A DNA stretch of 43,194 nt from Bacillota bacterium. Its GTDB lineage: Bacteria > Bacillota > Clostridia > Acetivibrionales > DSM-1351. The stretch spans positions 1 to 43,194 of the forward strand of contig JAEZUC010000067.1 of the NCBI GenBank assembly GCA_023443515.1, given 5' to 3'. The notes under the pieces were generated by a model, which saw only the letters and a list, made by a program, of their open reading frames with translations, ran no database searches and was not told the DNA's origin. A program made the translations under genes and the position numbers. Positions 17,880 through 26,227 of this stretch are shown one piece after another. Within the stretch, counting starts at the first letter, position 1. Every line of letters begins with the position of its first letter.

Positions 17880-19961
17880 ATGCCCAGGCAATTTGATTTG
17901 GAACATACTAGAAATATCGGTATAATGGCTCATATTGATGCTGGTAAGACAACTACAACCGAGCGTATACTGTTTTATACAGGGAAAGTTCACAAAATCG
18001 GCGAAGTTCATGAAGGTGCTGCTACTATGGACTGGATGGAGCAGGAGCAGGAGAGAGGTATAACTATCACTTCTGCAGCTACTACCGCACAGTGGAAGGG
18101 TAACAGGATAAATATTATTGACACGCCGGGGCACGTTGACTTCACTGTTGAAGTTGAAAGATCTCTTCGTGTACTCGATGGTTCGGTAACGGTTTTCTGT
18201 GCAAAGGGCGGTGTTGAACCTCAGTCTGAAACAGTTTGGAGACAAGCTGATAAGTATGGAGTTCCCCGTATGGCATATGTAAATAAGATGGATATAATGG
18301 GAGCTGATTTTTACAACGTAGTGTCTATGATGAAAGACAGATTACAGTGTAATGCAGTACCTATACAATTACCAATAGGCAGTGAAGACAGCTTTGTTGG
18401 TATGGTTGATTTGGTTACTATGACTTCTCATATATTTAAAGATGATTTGGGTCAGGTAGTTGAAGATCAGCCTATCCCTGACGATATGATTGAAGTTTCA
18501 AAGAAATATCGTGAAATATTACTGGAAGCAGTTGCTGAACAAGACGAAGAGACTATGATGAAATATCTCGAGGGTGAGGAGCTCACTGTCGAGGAAATAA
18601 AGGCCGGTATCAGAAAGGCTACTATTGCCGTTAAGATGATACCTGTAACCTGTGGTTCATCATATAAGAATAAAGGCGTACAACAAATGCTTGATGCAGT
18701 TGTTGACTTTATGCCATCACCACTTGATATCCCTGCTATAAAGGGTATTTCAATGGACGGTGAAGAAGAAATTGAAAGACCTGCAGATGACAGTGGTGCG
18801 TTTGCAGCGCTTGCATTTAAGATTATGACCGACCCATATGTTGGTAAGCTCTGCTTCTTCAGAGTATATTCAGGAACATTGAACTCAGGTTCTTATGTTC
18901 TTAACTCTACAAAGAACAAAAGAGAAAGAATCGGAAGAATTCTTCAAATGCACGCAAACCATAGAGAAGAAATACAGGTAGTTTACTCCGGAGATATTGC
19001 AGCTGCTGTTGGTCTTAAAGATACAACAACAGGAGATACTCTTTGTGAAGAAAACAATCCTGTAATTCTTGAATCAATGGAATTCCCTGAACCTGTTATC
19101 GAGGTTGCAATAGAACCTAAGACTAAGGCAGGACAGGAAAAGATGGGTATCGCACTCCAGAAGCTGGCTGAAGAAGATCCTACATTCAGAGTTCATACTG
19201 ACGCTGAAACTGGACAAACTATCATCGGCGGTATGGGTGAACTTCATCTTGATATCATCGTTGACAGAATGATGAGAGAATTCAAGGTTGAAGCTAATGT
19301 TGGTAACCCACAGGTTTCTTACAAGGAAACTATCCGTAAGGCTGTTAAGTCTGAAATGAAATATGCAAGACAGTCTGGTGGTAAAGGTCAGTACGGTCAC
19401 TGTGTAATCGAAATAGAACCAAGAGAACCAGGTGCTGGTTACGAATTCGTAAATAAGATTACCGGTGGTGCTATTCCTAAGGAATACATCGCTCCTATAG
19501 ATGCAGGTATTCAGGAAGCAATGAATACAGGTGTTCTTGCAGGATATAATGTTGTTGACGTTAGAGTTACTCTTATTGATGGTTCATACCACGAAGTTGA
19601 CTCATCAGAAATGGCATTTAAGATTGCAGGTTCTATGGCATTTAAAGATGGTTGTAGAAAAGCAAATCCTGTTCTTCTTGAGCCTATTATGAAAGTTGAC
19701 GTTAGCGTTCCTGAGGAATACATGGGAGACGTTATGGGTGGACTCAACTCAAGAAGAGGACGTATCGAAGGTATGGAAGCACGTAGTGGAGCTCAGAACA
19801 TAAGAGCCGTGGTTCCACTATCCGAAATGTTCGGATACGCTACAGCACTTCGTTCCTCTACACAGGGAAGAGGTACTTTCTCAATGCAGACAAGTCACTT
19901 CGAAGAAGTGCCTAAGAGCATTCAGGAGAAGGTTATTTCTAACAAAAGTAGTGCAGAGTAA
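17880..19961 (+). CDS. fusA: Elongation factor G
   Basis: The GTPase that drives ribosomal translocation. ATG 17880 after GAAAGGAGGG; 693 residues. G1 AHIDAGKTTTTER, G3 DTPGHVDF, G4 NKMD, and domain IV GGKGQYGHCVIE are all present, so it is the canonical factor rather than a Tet(M)-like protection protein. It belongs to the str operon with tuf 126 bases downstream. Confidence 0.99.
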   Translation: MPRQFDLEHTRNIGIMAHIDAGKTTTTERILFYTGKVHKIGEVHEGAATMDWMEQEQERGITITSAATTAQWKGNRINIIDTPGHVDFTVEVERSLRVLDGSVTVFCAKGGVEPQSETVWRQADKYGVPRMAYVNKMDIMGADFYNVVSMMKDRLQCNAVPIQLPIGSEDSFVGMVDLVTMTSHIFKDDLGQVVEDQPIPDDMIEVSKKYREILLEAVAEQDEETMMKYLEGEELTVEEIKAGIRKATIAVKMIPVTCGSSYKNKGVQQMLDAVVDFMPSPLDIPAIKGISMDGEEEIERPADDSGAFAALAFKIMTDPYVGKLCFFRVYSGTLNSGSYVLNSTKNKRERIGRILQMHANHREEIQVVYSGDIAAAVGLKDTTTGDTLCEENNPVILESMEFPEPVIEVAIEPKTKAGQEKMGIALQKLAEEDPTFRVHTDAETGQTIIGGMGELHLDIIVDRMMREFKVEANVGNPQVSYKETIRKAVKSEMKYARQSGGKGQYGHCVIEIEPREPGAGYEFVNKITGGAIPKEYIAPIDAGIQEAMNTGVLAGYNVVDVRVTLIDGSYHEVDSSEMAFKIAGSMAFKDGCRKANPVLLEPIMKVDVSVPEEYMGDVMGGLNSRRGRIEGMEARSGAQNIRAVVPLSEMFGYATALRSSTQGRGTFSMQTSHFEEVPKSIQEKVISNKSSAE

Positions 19962-19984
19962 GAGTGTAGTTTAGTTAATTGCAA

Positions 19985-20020
19985 GAGTAAACTTTATAGT
20001 AACTACTGTAAAGTTTACTC
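19985..20020 (+). repeat. Inverted repeat between fusA and tuf
   Basis: GAGTAAACTTTA (19985-19996) and TAAAGTTTACTC (20009-20020) make a perfect 12-bp stem with a 12-base loop and no T-run behind it. It resembles an RNA-processing or partial-termination element more than a full terminator. Confidence 0.6.
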
Positions 20021-20087
20021 CTGTTAAATAAAGTAAATGAGTATAAAATAGCGCACCGCGCTTTAATGAAAGGATGGAGATTTTAAA

Positions 20088-21290
20088 ATGGCTAAGGCTA
20101 AATTCGAAAGAAACAAACCCCACGTTAATATCGGAACAATTGGTCACGTTGACCATGGTAAGACTTCTTTAACAGCTGCTATCACTAAGGTTCTTGGATT
20201 CTCAGGAAGAGCTGAATACAAGGCATATGACCAAATCGATGCTGCTCCAGAAGAAAGAGAAAGAGGTATTACAATCAATACCGCTCACGTTGAGTATGAA
20301 ACTGATACAAGGCACTACGCTCACGTTGACTGCCCAGGCCATGCCGACTACGTTAAGAACATGATCACTGGTGCTGCTCAGATGGACGGAGCTATCCTCG
20401 TTGTTTCTGCTGCTGACGGCCCAATGCCTCAGACAAGAGAACACATTCTTCTTTCACACCAGGTTGGTGTTCCTTACATCATCGTATTCTTGAACAAATG
20501 CGATATGGTTGATGATGAAGAACTTATTGAATTGGTTGAAATGGAAGTTAGAGAATTGTTGAGCTCATATGATTTCCCAGGAGATGATACTCCAATCGTT
20601 AGAGGTTCAGCTCTTGTAGCTCTCGAAAGCACTTCAACTGATATAAATGCTCCTGAATACGCTCCAATTGTTGCTCTTATGAACGAAGTTGATAGCTACA
20701 TCCCAACTCCTGAAAGAGCTACTGACAAGCCATTTATCATGCCTGTAGAGGATGTTTTCTCAATCACAGGTCGTGGTACTGTTGCTACTGGTAGAGTTGA
20801 AAAGGGTATTGTTAAAGTTGGAGACGAAGTTGAAATCGTTGGTTTAATGGAAGCTCCAAAGAAGACTGTTGTAACTGGTGTTGAAATGTTCAGAAAGCTT
20901 CTTGACCAAGCTCAAGCTGGTGACAACATTGGTGCTCTCTTAAGAGGTGTTCAGAGAACAGATATCGAAAGAGGACAGGTTCTTGCTAAGCCAGGTTCAA
21001 TTAAACCTCACACTTACTTTGAAGGACAGGTTTACGTTTTAACTAGTGCTGAAGGTGGAAGACATAAGCCATTCTTCAATGGTTACAGACCACAGTTCTA
21101 TTTCAGAACAACTGACGTTACAGGTGTTATCGAAATTCCAGAAGGAACAGAAATGGTTATGCCTGGTGACCACATCACAATGAAGATCAAATTGATCACT
21201 CCTATCGCTATGGATGAAGGACTTAAGTTCGCTATCCGTGAAGGTGGTAGAACAGTTGGTGCTGGTAACGTTTCAAAGATTATCGAATAA
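20088..21290 (+). CDS. tuf: Elongation factor Tu
   Basis: The GTPase that delivers aminoacyl-tRNA to the ribosome. ATG 20088 after AAAGGATGGAG; 400 residues with GHVDHGKTSLT, DCPGHADYVKNMITGA and NKCD. The third base pattern (GTT, GCT, GGT rich) matches very high expression. Only one tuf lies in the window. A strong terminator follows directly. Confidence 0.99.
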   Translation: MAKAKFERNKPHVNIGTIGHVDHGKTSLTAAITKVLGFSGRAEYKAYDQIDAAPEERERGITINTAHVEYETDTRHYAHVDCPGHADYVKNMITGAAQMDGAILVVSAADGPMPQTREHILLSHQVGVPYIIVFLNKCDMVDDEELIELVEMEVRELLSSYDFPGDDTPIVRGSALVALESTSTDINAPEYAPIVALMNEVDSYIPTPERATDKPFIMPVEDVFSITGRGTVATGRVEKGIVKVGDEVEIVGLMEAPKKTVVTGVEMFRKLLDQAQAGDNIGALLRGVQRTDIERGQVLAKPGSIKPHTYFEGQVYVLTSAEGGRHKPFFNGYRPQFYFRTTDVTGVIEIPEGTEMVMPGDHITMKIKLITPIAMDEGLKFAIREGGRTVGAGNVSKIIE

Positions 21291-21320
21291 TTTTTTATTT
21301 AAATATTATTTAAAAGAATG

Positions 21321-21356
21321 CAAAAGGCAGAGTCTATTACAGACTCTGCCTTTTGT
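21321..21356 (+). terminator. Terminator after tuf
   Basis: CAAAAGGCAGAGTCT pairs perfectly with AGACTCTGCCTTTTG around ATTAC; the T-run is inside the 3' arm. Confidence 0.88.
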
Positions 21357-21484
21357 GTTGTGCATATATAGTAAAGGACATAAGACTGCAGTGAGAAGGA
21401 GCTATTAAGAAAAAAATAAATTAGGTAATTGTGTGCAAATATAGGAGATAATGTATAATACATATATAAAATAATACAACCCTA

Positions 21485-21532
21485 CTTAAACCGACTTTAT
21501 TTGGGCTTCGGTTTGATGAGGGTCTGTTTAAG
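21485..21532 (+). promoter_or_regulatory. Structured leader before D-lyxose isomerase
   Basis: Two competing pairings share bases: AAACCGA (21488-21494) with TCGGTTT (21508-21514), and CTTAAAC (21485-21491) with GTTTAAG (21526-21532). The second would close just before AAAAGGG, the likely ribosome-binding site at 21533-21539. It looks like a translational control element; no known riboswitch class is recognised. Confidence 0.4.
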
Positions 21533-21550
21533 AAAAGGGATGAATAATAT

Positions 21551-22096
21551 ATGTTGAGTAAACAGGAATACAGTAAGGCAGCAGAGGCTGCACTGGCTTT
21601 TTTTGAAAAGGCCTCAATAGTCCTGACTGAAGAGGAGAAAAAGCGAATTGAGGTTGCTGATTTCGGACTGAATGATTTAGAACAAACGGGTCTTCAATTA
21701 ATAACTTTTGTTAATACAGACAGAGTCTGCGCTAAGGAAATGGTGCTTTTCCCATGCCAGACATGTCCGGAACACAGACATCCTGACAGGAACGGCAACC
21801 CCGGAAAAGAGGAGACTTTCAGATGCAGAAGCGGAAAGGTATACCTTTACGTTGAAGGTGAAAAGTCAAAAGACATACATTGCAAAGTACCCACAGGCAG
21901 TGAAGAGTACTATACCGTATGGCACGAAATAATATTAAATCCCGGAGAGCAGTATACTCTTTATCCAAACACCCTTCACTGGTTCCAGGCCGGTGATGAA
22001 GGAGCAATCATATCTGAGTTTTCAACCAATTCAGATGATGCGTCCGATATTTTTACCGATGATAGAATAAAAAGAATTCCTGAAGTGGAGAAATAA
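21551..22096 (+). CDS. D-lyxose ketol-isomerase family cupin
   Basis: 181 residues, ATG 21551. D-lyxose isomerases interconvert D-lyxose and D-xylulose (often also D-mannose and D-fructose) with a divalent metal held in a cupin barrel. Seen: the EHRHPDR metal motif (two His), GKEETFRCRSG with its ligand Glu, and a C-terminal NTLHWFQ with the last His, preceded by LNPGEQYTLYP. The fold and motifs match the YdaE-type family. It has its own leader and terminator and no sugar-transport genes beside it, so its physiological substrate cannot be read from context. Four cysteines between residues 58 and 98 are more than usual. Confidence 0.85.
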   Translation: MLSKQEYSKAAEAALAFFEKASIVLTEEEKKRIEVADFGLNDLEQTGLQLITFVNTDRVCAKEMVLFPCQTCPEHRHPDRNGNPGKEETFRCRSGKVYLYVEGEKSKDIHCKVPTGSEEYYTVWHEIILNPGEQYTLYPNTLHWFQAGDEGAIISEFSTNSDDASDIFTDDRIKRIPEVEK

Positions 22097-22119
22097 CATT
22101 CTTTTATAATATGCCAGCA

Positions 22120-22166
22120 AAAGCCACGGAAGACTCTTTGGGATAGAGTCTTCCGTGGCTTTTGTA
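22120..22166 (+). terminator. Terminator after the lyxose isomerase gene
   Basis: A perfect 18-bp stem (22120-22137 with 22145-22162) followed by TGT and a short T-rich stretch. Confidence 0.88.
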
Positions 22167-22211
22167 TTAAATTAACATTGAGTATCCTTTAAGGTATTTA
22201 TAGATAAAGTG

Positions 22212-22240
22212 TTTAACAAGTTAAGATGAGGGTATATAAT
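22212..22240 (+). promoter_or_regulatory. Promoter of the flavodiiron protein gene
   Basis: TTTAAC (22212-22217), 17 bases, TATAAT (22235-22240), about 70 bases before the start codon. Confidence 0.6.
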
Positions 22241-22311
22241 ATTAGAGTATTATTCTCAATGGATAAGTAAATGATAAACTTGAAATTATATGAAAGGACG
22301 GTAAAAAATAA

Positions 22312-23502
22312 ATGATAGAAATAAAGAAGAATATATACTGGTGCGGAATAAGAGACTGGGGACTAAGTGTTTTTCACGGACATGAACTTTCAACCCATAG
22401 GGGGTCTTCATATAATTCATATATTATAAGGGATAAAAAAACAGTACTTATTGATACTGTGTGGGATCCATATAAGGAACAATTTGTAGAGGACTTGGAG
22501 AAGAGTGTAGGACTGTCAAATATAGATGCTATTGTTATTAATCACATTGAGCCGGACCATGGCGGAAGTCTCGGACTTTTGATGAGTAAAATTCCTAATA
22601 CTCCTATTTATTGTACAAAAAACGGTTCTGAAATTATTAAAAAATACTTTGGACAAGATTGGAATTTTAACATAGTAAAAACTGGTGATACCTTGGACCT
22701 AGGAGAATATAAGCTGAATTTTGTTGATATGCAGATGATTCACTGGCCTGATAGTATGCTTGAGTATGTTGAAGGTGCGAAACTGGTTATATCCAATGAT
22801 GCTTTTGGTCAGCATTATTGCGGAACAGATATGTTTAATGACCAGGTAGATACTTGTGAACTTTATCAGGAAGCAATAAAGTACTACGCAAATATACTTT
22901 CACCTTTCAGACCTCTTATAAAGAAGAAGATAGAGCAGATATCTTCTTTAAATCTTGATATAGACATGATTGCACCTAGCCATGGGGTTATTTGGAGAGA
23001 GAATCCATCCCAAATTATCAAGAAATATGTTGAGTGGGCTGACCTCAACTACAACGAGGGCTATGCAGTAATTATATACGATACAATGTACCATACCACC
23101 AGAGCCATGGCCGAAGCAATAGGACGAGGCTTTGAAGAAGAAGGAATAAGCTACAGGATAATTAATGCTGCTACAAGAGACAAGAGTGACCTGAATGTTG
23201 AGATTTTTAAGGCAAATGCTGTTCTAATAGGAAGCTGTACTGTTAACAATACTGTTTCAAGGCCAATAGCAGCTTTGTTGGAAGAAATTAAGTCCTTAAA
23301 AATTAAGAATAAGCTAGCTGCCGGATTTGGAGCATATGGCTGGAGCGGTGAGGCACACAAGAAAATAAGCAAAGATCTTGGTGATGCCGGTTTGACCATT
23401 TGTGCTGAACCACTGGGCTTCAGATACAAAATGTCCGGGCCGGAAGTAGAGCAATGTGTCGAAATGGGACGTAACATTGCAAGACAGCTTAAAGCAAAAT
23501 AA
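22312..23502 (+). CDS. Flavodiiron protein (FprA-type oxygen/NO reductase)
   Basis: 396 residues, ATG 22312 with GAAAGGA upstream. Flavodiiron proteins reduce O2 to water or NO to N2O in anaerobes, receiving electrons from rubredoxin. The N-terminal metallo-beta-lactamase domain (about 1-250) has H78-x-E80-x-D82-H83, the diiron form of the motif, where Glu replaces a zinc ligand. The flavodoxin domain (about 254-396) has YDTMYHTTRAMAEAI for FMN phosphate and SCTVNNTVSRP for the second loop. There is no rubredoxin or flavin-reductase extension, so a separate electron donor is needed. Monocistronic by its promoter and terminator; an oxygen-defence role fits an anaerobe. Confidence 0.95.
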   Translation: MIEIKKNIYWCGIRDWGLSVFHGHELSTHRGSSYNSYIIRDKKTVLIDTVWDPYKEQFVEDLEKSVGLSNIDAIVINHIEPDHGGSLGLLMSKIPNTPIYCTKNGSEIIKKYFGQDWNFNIVKTGDTLDLGEYKLNFVDMQMIHWPDSMLEYVEGAKLVISNDAFGQHYCGTDMFNDQVDTCELYQEAIKYYANILSPFRPLIKKKIEQISSLNLDIDMIAPSHGVIWRENPSQIIKKYVEWADLNYNEGYAVIIYDTMYHTTRAMAEAIGRGFEEEGISYRIINAATRDKSDLNVEIFKANAVLIGSCTVNNTVSRPIAALLEEIKSLKIKNKLAAGFGAYGWSGEAHKKISKDLGDAGLTICAEPLGFRYKMSGPEVEQCVEMGRNIARQLKAK

Positions 23503-23578
23503 TTTTAAAAAGTAGATTTTTCGTGTTTTTTTTAACAAAATGCTTCTTACAATTATCATAAGTATGTTATAATAAATG

Positions 23579-23618
23579 CTGGTATTTTGAATATTTATAT
23601 TCGAATACCAGCTTTTGT
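23579..23618 (+). terminator. Terminator hairpin after the flavodiiron gene
   Basis: GCTGGTATTTTGAATAT (23579-23595) pairs with ATATTCGAATACCAGC (23597-23612), followed by TTTTGTTTTG. A promoter-like TATAAT (23568-23573) with CTTACA 16 bases before it lies directly in front, so it could also serve as an attenuator for the next genes. Confidence 0.75.
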
Positions 23619-23729
23619 TTTGCTTCTCTGTATGTAGAAACAGAAGTACATAATTTATCGAGGCAACAGCCTCAAACTCAATAAAGCTATGAATAAAATT
23701 TCAAATAGTTATGCGAAGGGGGAAGTCAA

Positions 23730-24422
23730 ATGAATTACTCACATGAAGTTGAAAATATGTGTGTTGTAAAGAAGGGGCCGCATCATGGTCCTGCTCCAAT
23801 TCCTGAAGAAGGTAAGTGGGTAAAAGCAAAAGAAATCAGCGATATATCAGGTTTGTCACATGGTATTGGTTGGTGTGCACCTCAGCAGGGATGCTGTAAG
23901 CTCACATTGAACGTTAAAGAAGGTATAGTTGAAGAAGCTCTTGTTGAAACACTTGGTTGCTCAGGTATGACTCACTCAGCAGCTATGGCGGCTGAAATTC
24001 TTCAAGGAAAAACCATTCTTGAATGTCTAAATACTGACTTGGTTTGTGACGCTATAAACGTTGCTATGAGAGAAATATTCAAGCAGTTGGCATATGGTAG
24101 AACTCAGTCTGCTTTCTCAGAAGGCGGTCTTCCAATCGGTGCAGGACTTGAAGACCTTGGTAAAGGCTTACGTTCACAGGTTGGTACAATATTTGCTACT
24201 AATGCTAAGGGTGTTAGATACCTTGAAATGGCTGAAGGCTACATATTGAACATAGGACTGGATAGCGATAACGAAGTTATCGGTTACAAGTTCGTATCAC
24301 TCGGAAAAATGCTTGATGCAATAAAGAAGGGTGTAGATCCTAAGGAAGCTTATGAAAAGAATATAGGCACATACGGCAGATTTGATGAAGCAGTTAAAGT
24401 AATAGATCCTAGACACGAATAA
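23730..24422 (+). CDS. NifU-like iron-sulfur scaffold protein paired with GGGtGRT protein
   Basis: 230 residues, ATG 23730 after GAAGGGGGAA. The region around residues 45-115 resembles the NifU N-terminal (IscU-like) scaffold fold, with cysteines at 49, 55, 56, 77, 99 and 106 (GWCAPQQGCCKL, LGCSGMTHSA, LVCDA). IscU-type proteins hold a transient Fe-S cluster. A long C-terminal part (about 120-230) is not in ordinary IscU, so the assignment is by domain, not by proven function. It lies 21 bases before the GGGtGRT gene; this pairing is known from anaerobe genomes. No cysteine desulfurase is nearby. Confidence 0.75.
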   Translation: MNYSHEVENMCVVKKGPHHGPAPIPEEGKWVKAKEISDISGLSHGIGWCAPQQGCCKLTLNVKEGIVEEALVETLGCSGMTHSAAMAAEILQGKTILECLNTDLVCDAINVAMREIFKQLAYGRTQSAFSEGGLPIGAGLEDLGKGLRSQVGTIFATNAKGVRYLEMAEGYILNIGLDSDNEVIGYKFVSLGKMLDAIKKGVDPKEAYEKNIGTYGRFDEAVKVIDPRHE

Positions 24423-24443
24423 TTAAAGAGAGAGGTGATTACT

Positions 24444-25442
24444 GTGGTAAGATTTGAAGGTTATGAAAGAAGAATTGCTCAAATAGAGAAATGTTTAGCT
24501 GAGTATGGTTTTAAGAGCCTTGAAGAAGTAAAGGACTTCTGTACTTCAAAAGGAATAGATGTTGACTCAATCGTTAGAGGTATACAGCCAATCGCATTTG
24601 AAAATGCAGTATGGGCATACACTCTCGGTTGTGGTGTTGCGCTTAAGAAGGGTATAACAAACGCTTCTCAAGCTGCTGAAGCAATCGGTATCGGATTACA
24701 GGCATTCTGTATCCCAGGTTCAGTTGCAGAATCAAGAAAAGTTGGTTTAGGCCACGGAAATCTTGCTGCAATGCTTCTTAAAGAAGAAACTAAATGCTTC
24801 TGCTTCCTGGCAGGACACGAATCCTTTGCAGCTGCTGAAGGAGCTATTGGTATAGCTAAAACAGCTAACAAGGTTAGAAAAGAACCACTTCAGGTTATAC
24901 TGAATGGTCTTGGTAAGGATGCAGCATTTATTATTTCAAGAATCAACGGATTTACATATGTTGAAACTGATTATGATTTTTCAACAAACACTCTTAACGT
25001 TGTTAGAACAAAAGCTTATTCAAACGGCGACAAGGCAAAGGTTAGAGTATATGGTGCAAATGACGTTCTTGAAGGTGTAGCTATTATGATGCATGAGAAT
25101 GTTGACGTTTCTATCACTGGTAACTCAACTAACCCAACTAGATTCCAGCACTTAGTTGCAGGTACATACAAGAAGTGGGCAAATGAAAATGGTAAGACAT
25201 ACTTCTCAGTTGCTTCAGGTGGAGGAACAGGAAGAACATTGCATCCTGACAATATGGCTGCAGGACCTGCTTCATACGGCTTAACAGATTCAATGGGTAG
25301 AATGCACGGAGATGCTCAGTTTGCTGGATCATCTTCTGTTCCTGCTCACGTTGAAATGATGGGTCTTATCGGAGCTGGTAACAACCCAATGGTTGGTATG
25401 ACAGTTGCAGTAGCAGTTGCTATTGAAGAAAGCGCTAAATAA
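24444..25442 (+). CDS. GGGtGRT protein (conserved, function unknown)
   Basis: 332 residues from GTG 24444, which is 6-7 bases after AGAGAGGTGA; an in-frame GTG at 24435 overlaps that site and is less likely. The name-giving motif GGGTGRT is at residues 259-265, preceded by SVASG and followed by LHPDNMA. Further glycine-rich stretches (GHGNLAAML, GAGNNPMVGMTVAVAVA) suggest a cofactor- or nucleotide-binding fold, but no catalytic assignment can be made. There are several cysteines in the N-terminal third. Forms an operon with the preceding NifU-like gene, pointing to Fe-S or redox work (inference). Confidence 0.82.
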   Translation: MVRFEGYERRIAQIEKCLAEYGFKSLEEVKDFCTSKGIDVDSIVRGIQPIAFENAVWAYTLGCGVALKKGITNASQAAEAIGIGLQAFCIPGSVAESRKVGLGHGNLAAMLLKEETKCFCFLAGHESFAAAEGAIGIAKTANKVRKEPLQVILNGLGKDAAFIISRINGFTYVETDYDFSTNTLNVVRTKAYSNGDKAKVRVYGANDVLEGVAIMMHENVDVSITGNSTNPTRFQHLVAGTYKKWANENGKTYFSVASGGGTGRTLHPDNMAAGPASYGLTDSMGRMHGDAQFAGSSSVPAHVEMMGLIGAGNNPMVGMTVAVAVAIEESAK

Positions 25443-25483
25443 TTGGTTTCACTGAGATTTCTGACGAATAAATTGATGTAAAT

Positions 25484-25540
25484 AAAACAGTACACGTCGT
25501 TTTAAAGAATTTTATTATGACGTGTGCTGTTTTTGTTTTT
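25484..25540 (+). terminator. Terminator after the GGGtGRT gene
   Basis: AAAACAGTACACGTC (25484-25498) pairs with GACGTGTGCTGTTTT (25519-25533) with one G-U, 20-base loop, followed by a T-run to 25540. Confidence 0.8.
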
Positions 25541-25647
25541 TGCAATTATTTCAATTTGCTAAAGGAATATTATATATTCAGAAAGGCATTATATTATCAT
25601 AAAGATGTTTTAAGATTGATTTTTTCTCATTTTTTTGAAAAAGAGTA

Positions 25648-25702
25648 TTGAACAAGGTAACAAATCGTATTATACTATTACTAAGGTCAAAGAAAGTCAA
25701 AA
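25648..25702 (+). promoter_or_regulatory. ctsR promoter with CtsR operator
   Basis: TTGAAC (25648-25653), 17 bases, TATACT (25671-25676), followed at 25684-25702 by the heptad repeat AGGTCAAAGAAAGTCAAAA, which matches the known CtsR box (GGTCAAA-NAN-GTCAAA type). The operator covers the transcription start, so CtsR would repress its own operon and release it on heat or protein stress. Confidence 0.9.
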
Positions 25703-25725
25703 TCAGTTTTGATAGAGGTGATGAT

Positions 25726-26184
25726 GTGGCAAGTTTAAGTGATTTGATTGAGGCTTTTATAAAGCAAATGATAGCGGACACAAACGGATCAATAGAACTG
25801 CAGCGCAATGAACTTGCAAACCAGTTCAATTGTGTACCGTCTCAGATTAATTATGTTATATCCACCAGATTCACTACCGACAGAGGCTACTACGTTGAGA
25901 GCAGACGCGGCGGCGGGGGACATGTAAAAATAAAACGTATCAATGTCAACATACCTGGAAATTATCTGATGCACATAGTATCTTCCATGGGTTCAAGGAT
26001 AAGTCAGCAATCAGCCGAAGTGTTTGTAAACAATTTTGTAGATTATGAGGTTATAAGCGAAAGAGAAGGATTTTTAATGAAAGCAGCTTTAAGCGATAAG
26101 ATTCTTGGAGGGTTGCCAATGCCTGATAGGGATATAATCAGGGCATCCTTGCTAAAAAATATGATTATGAGCTTACTGGTTTAG
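25726..26184 (+). CDS. ctsR: Transcriptional repressor CtsR
   Basis: Represses class III heat-shock genes (clp genes) in Firmicutes. GTG 25726, 6 bases after GAGGTGAT, gives 152 residues (MASLSDLIEAFIKQ). The N-terminal winged helix-turn-helix includes LANQFNCVPSQINYVISTRF, and the glycine-rich ESRRGGGGHVKIKRI is the thermosensing beta-wing. The C-terminal half is the dimer/McsB-contact domain. First gene of ctsR-mcsA-mcsB-clpC, with its own operator just upstream. The open frame extends upstream, but the promoter and operator lie there. Confidence 0.97.
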   Translation: MASLSDLIEAFIKQMIADTNGSIELQRNELANQFNCVPSQINYVISTRFTTDRGYYVESRRGGGGHVKIKRINVNIPGNYLMHIVSSMGSRISQQSAEVFVNNFVDYEVISEREGFLMKAALSDKILGGLPMPDRDIIRASLLKNMIMSLLV

Positions 26185-26227
26185 GAATATAGTTTTAAGG
26201 GTATTGTTTTTTTATGGAGGTAATTTT

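Noticed and set aside
17880..19961. Tet(M)-type ribosome protection protein
   Set aside because: Length (693 residues), motifs and its place between rpsG and tuf match canonical EF-G.
21214..21408. Plus-strand 64-codon frame over the tuf end and terminator
   Set aside because: It runs through the 3' end of tuf and the terminator hairpin and has no start signal.
22312..23502. Zinc metallo-beta-lactamase or glyoxalase II instead of a flavodiiron protein
   Set aside because: The HxExDH diiron ligand set and the fused C-terminal flavodoxin are specific for flavodiiron proteins.
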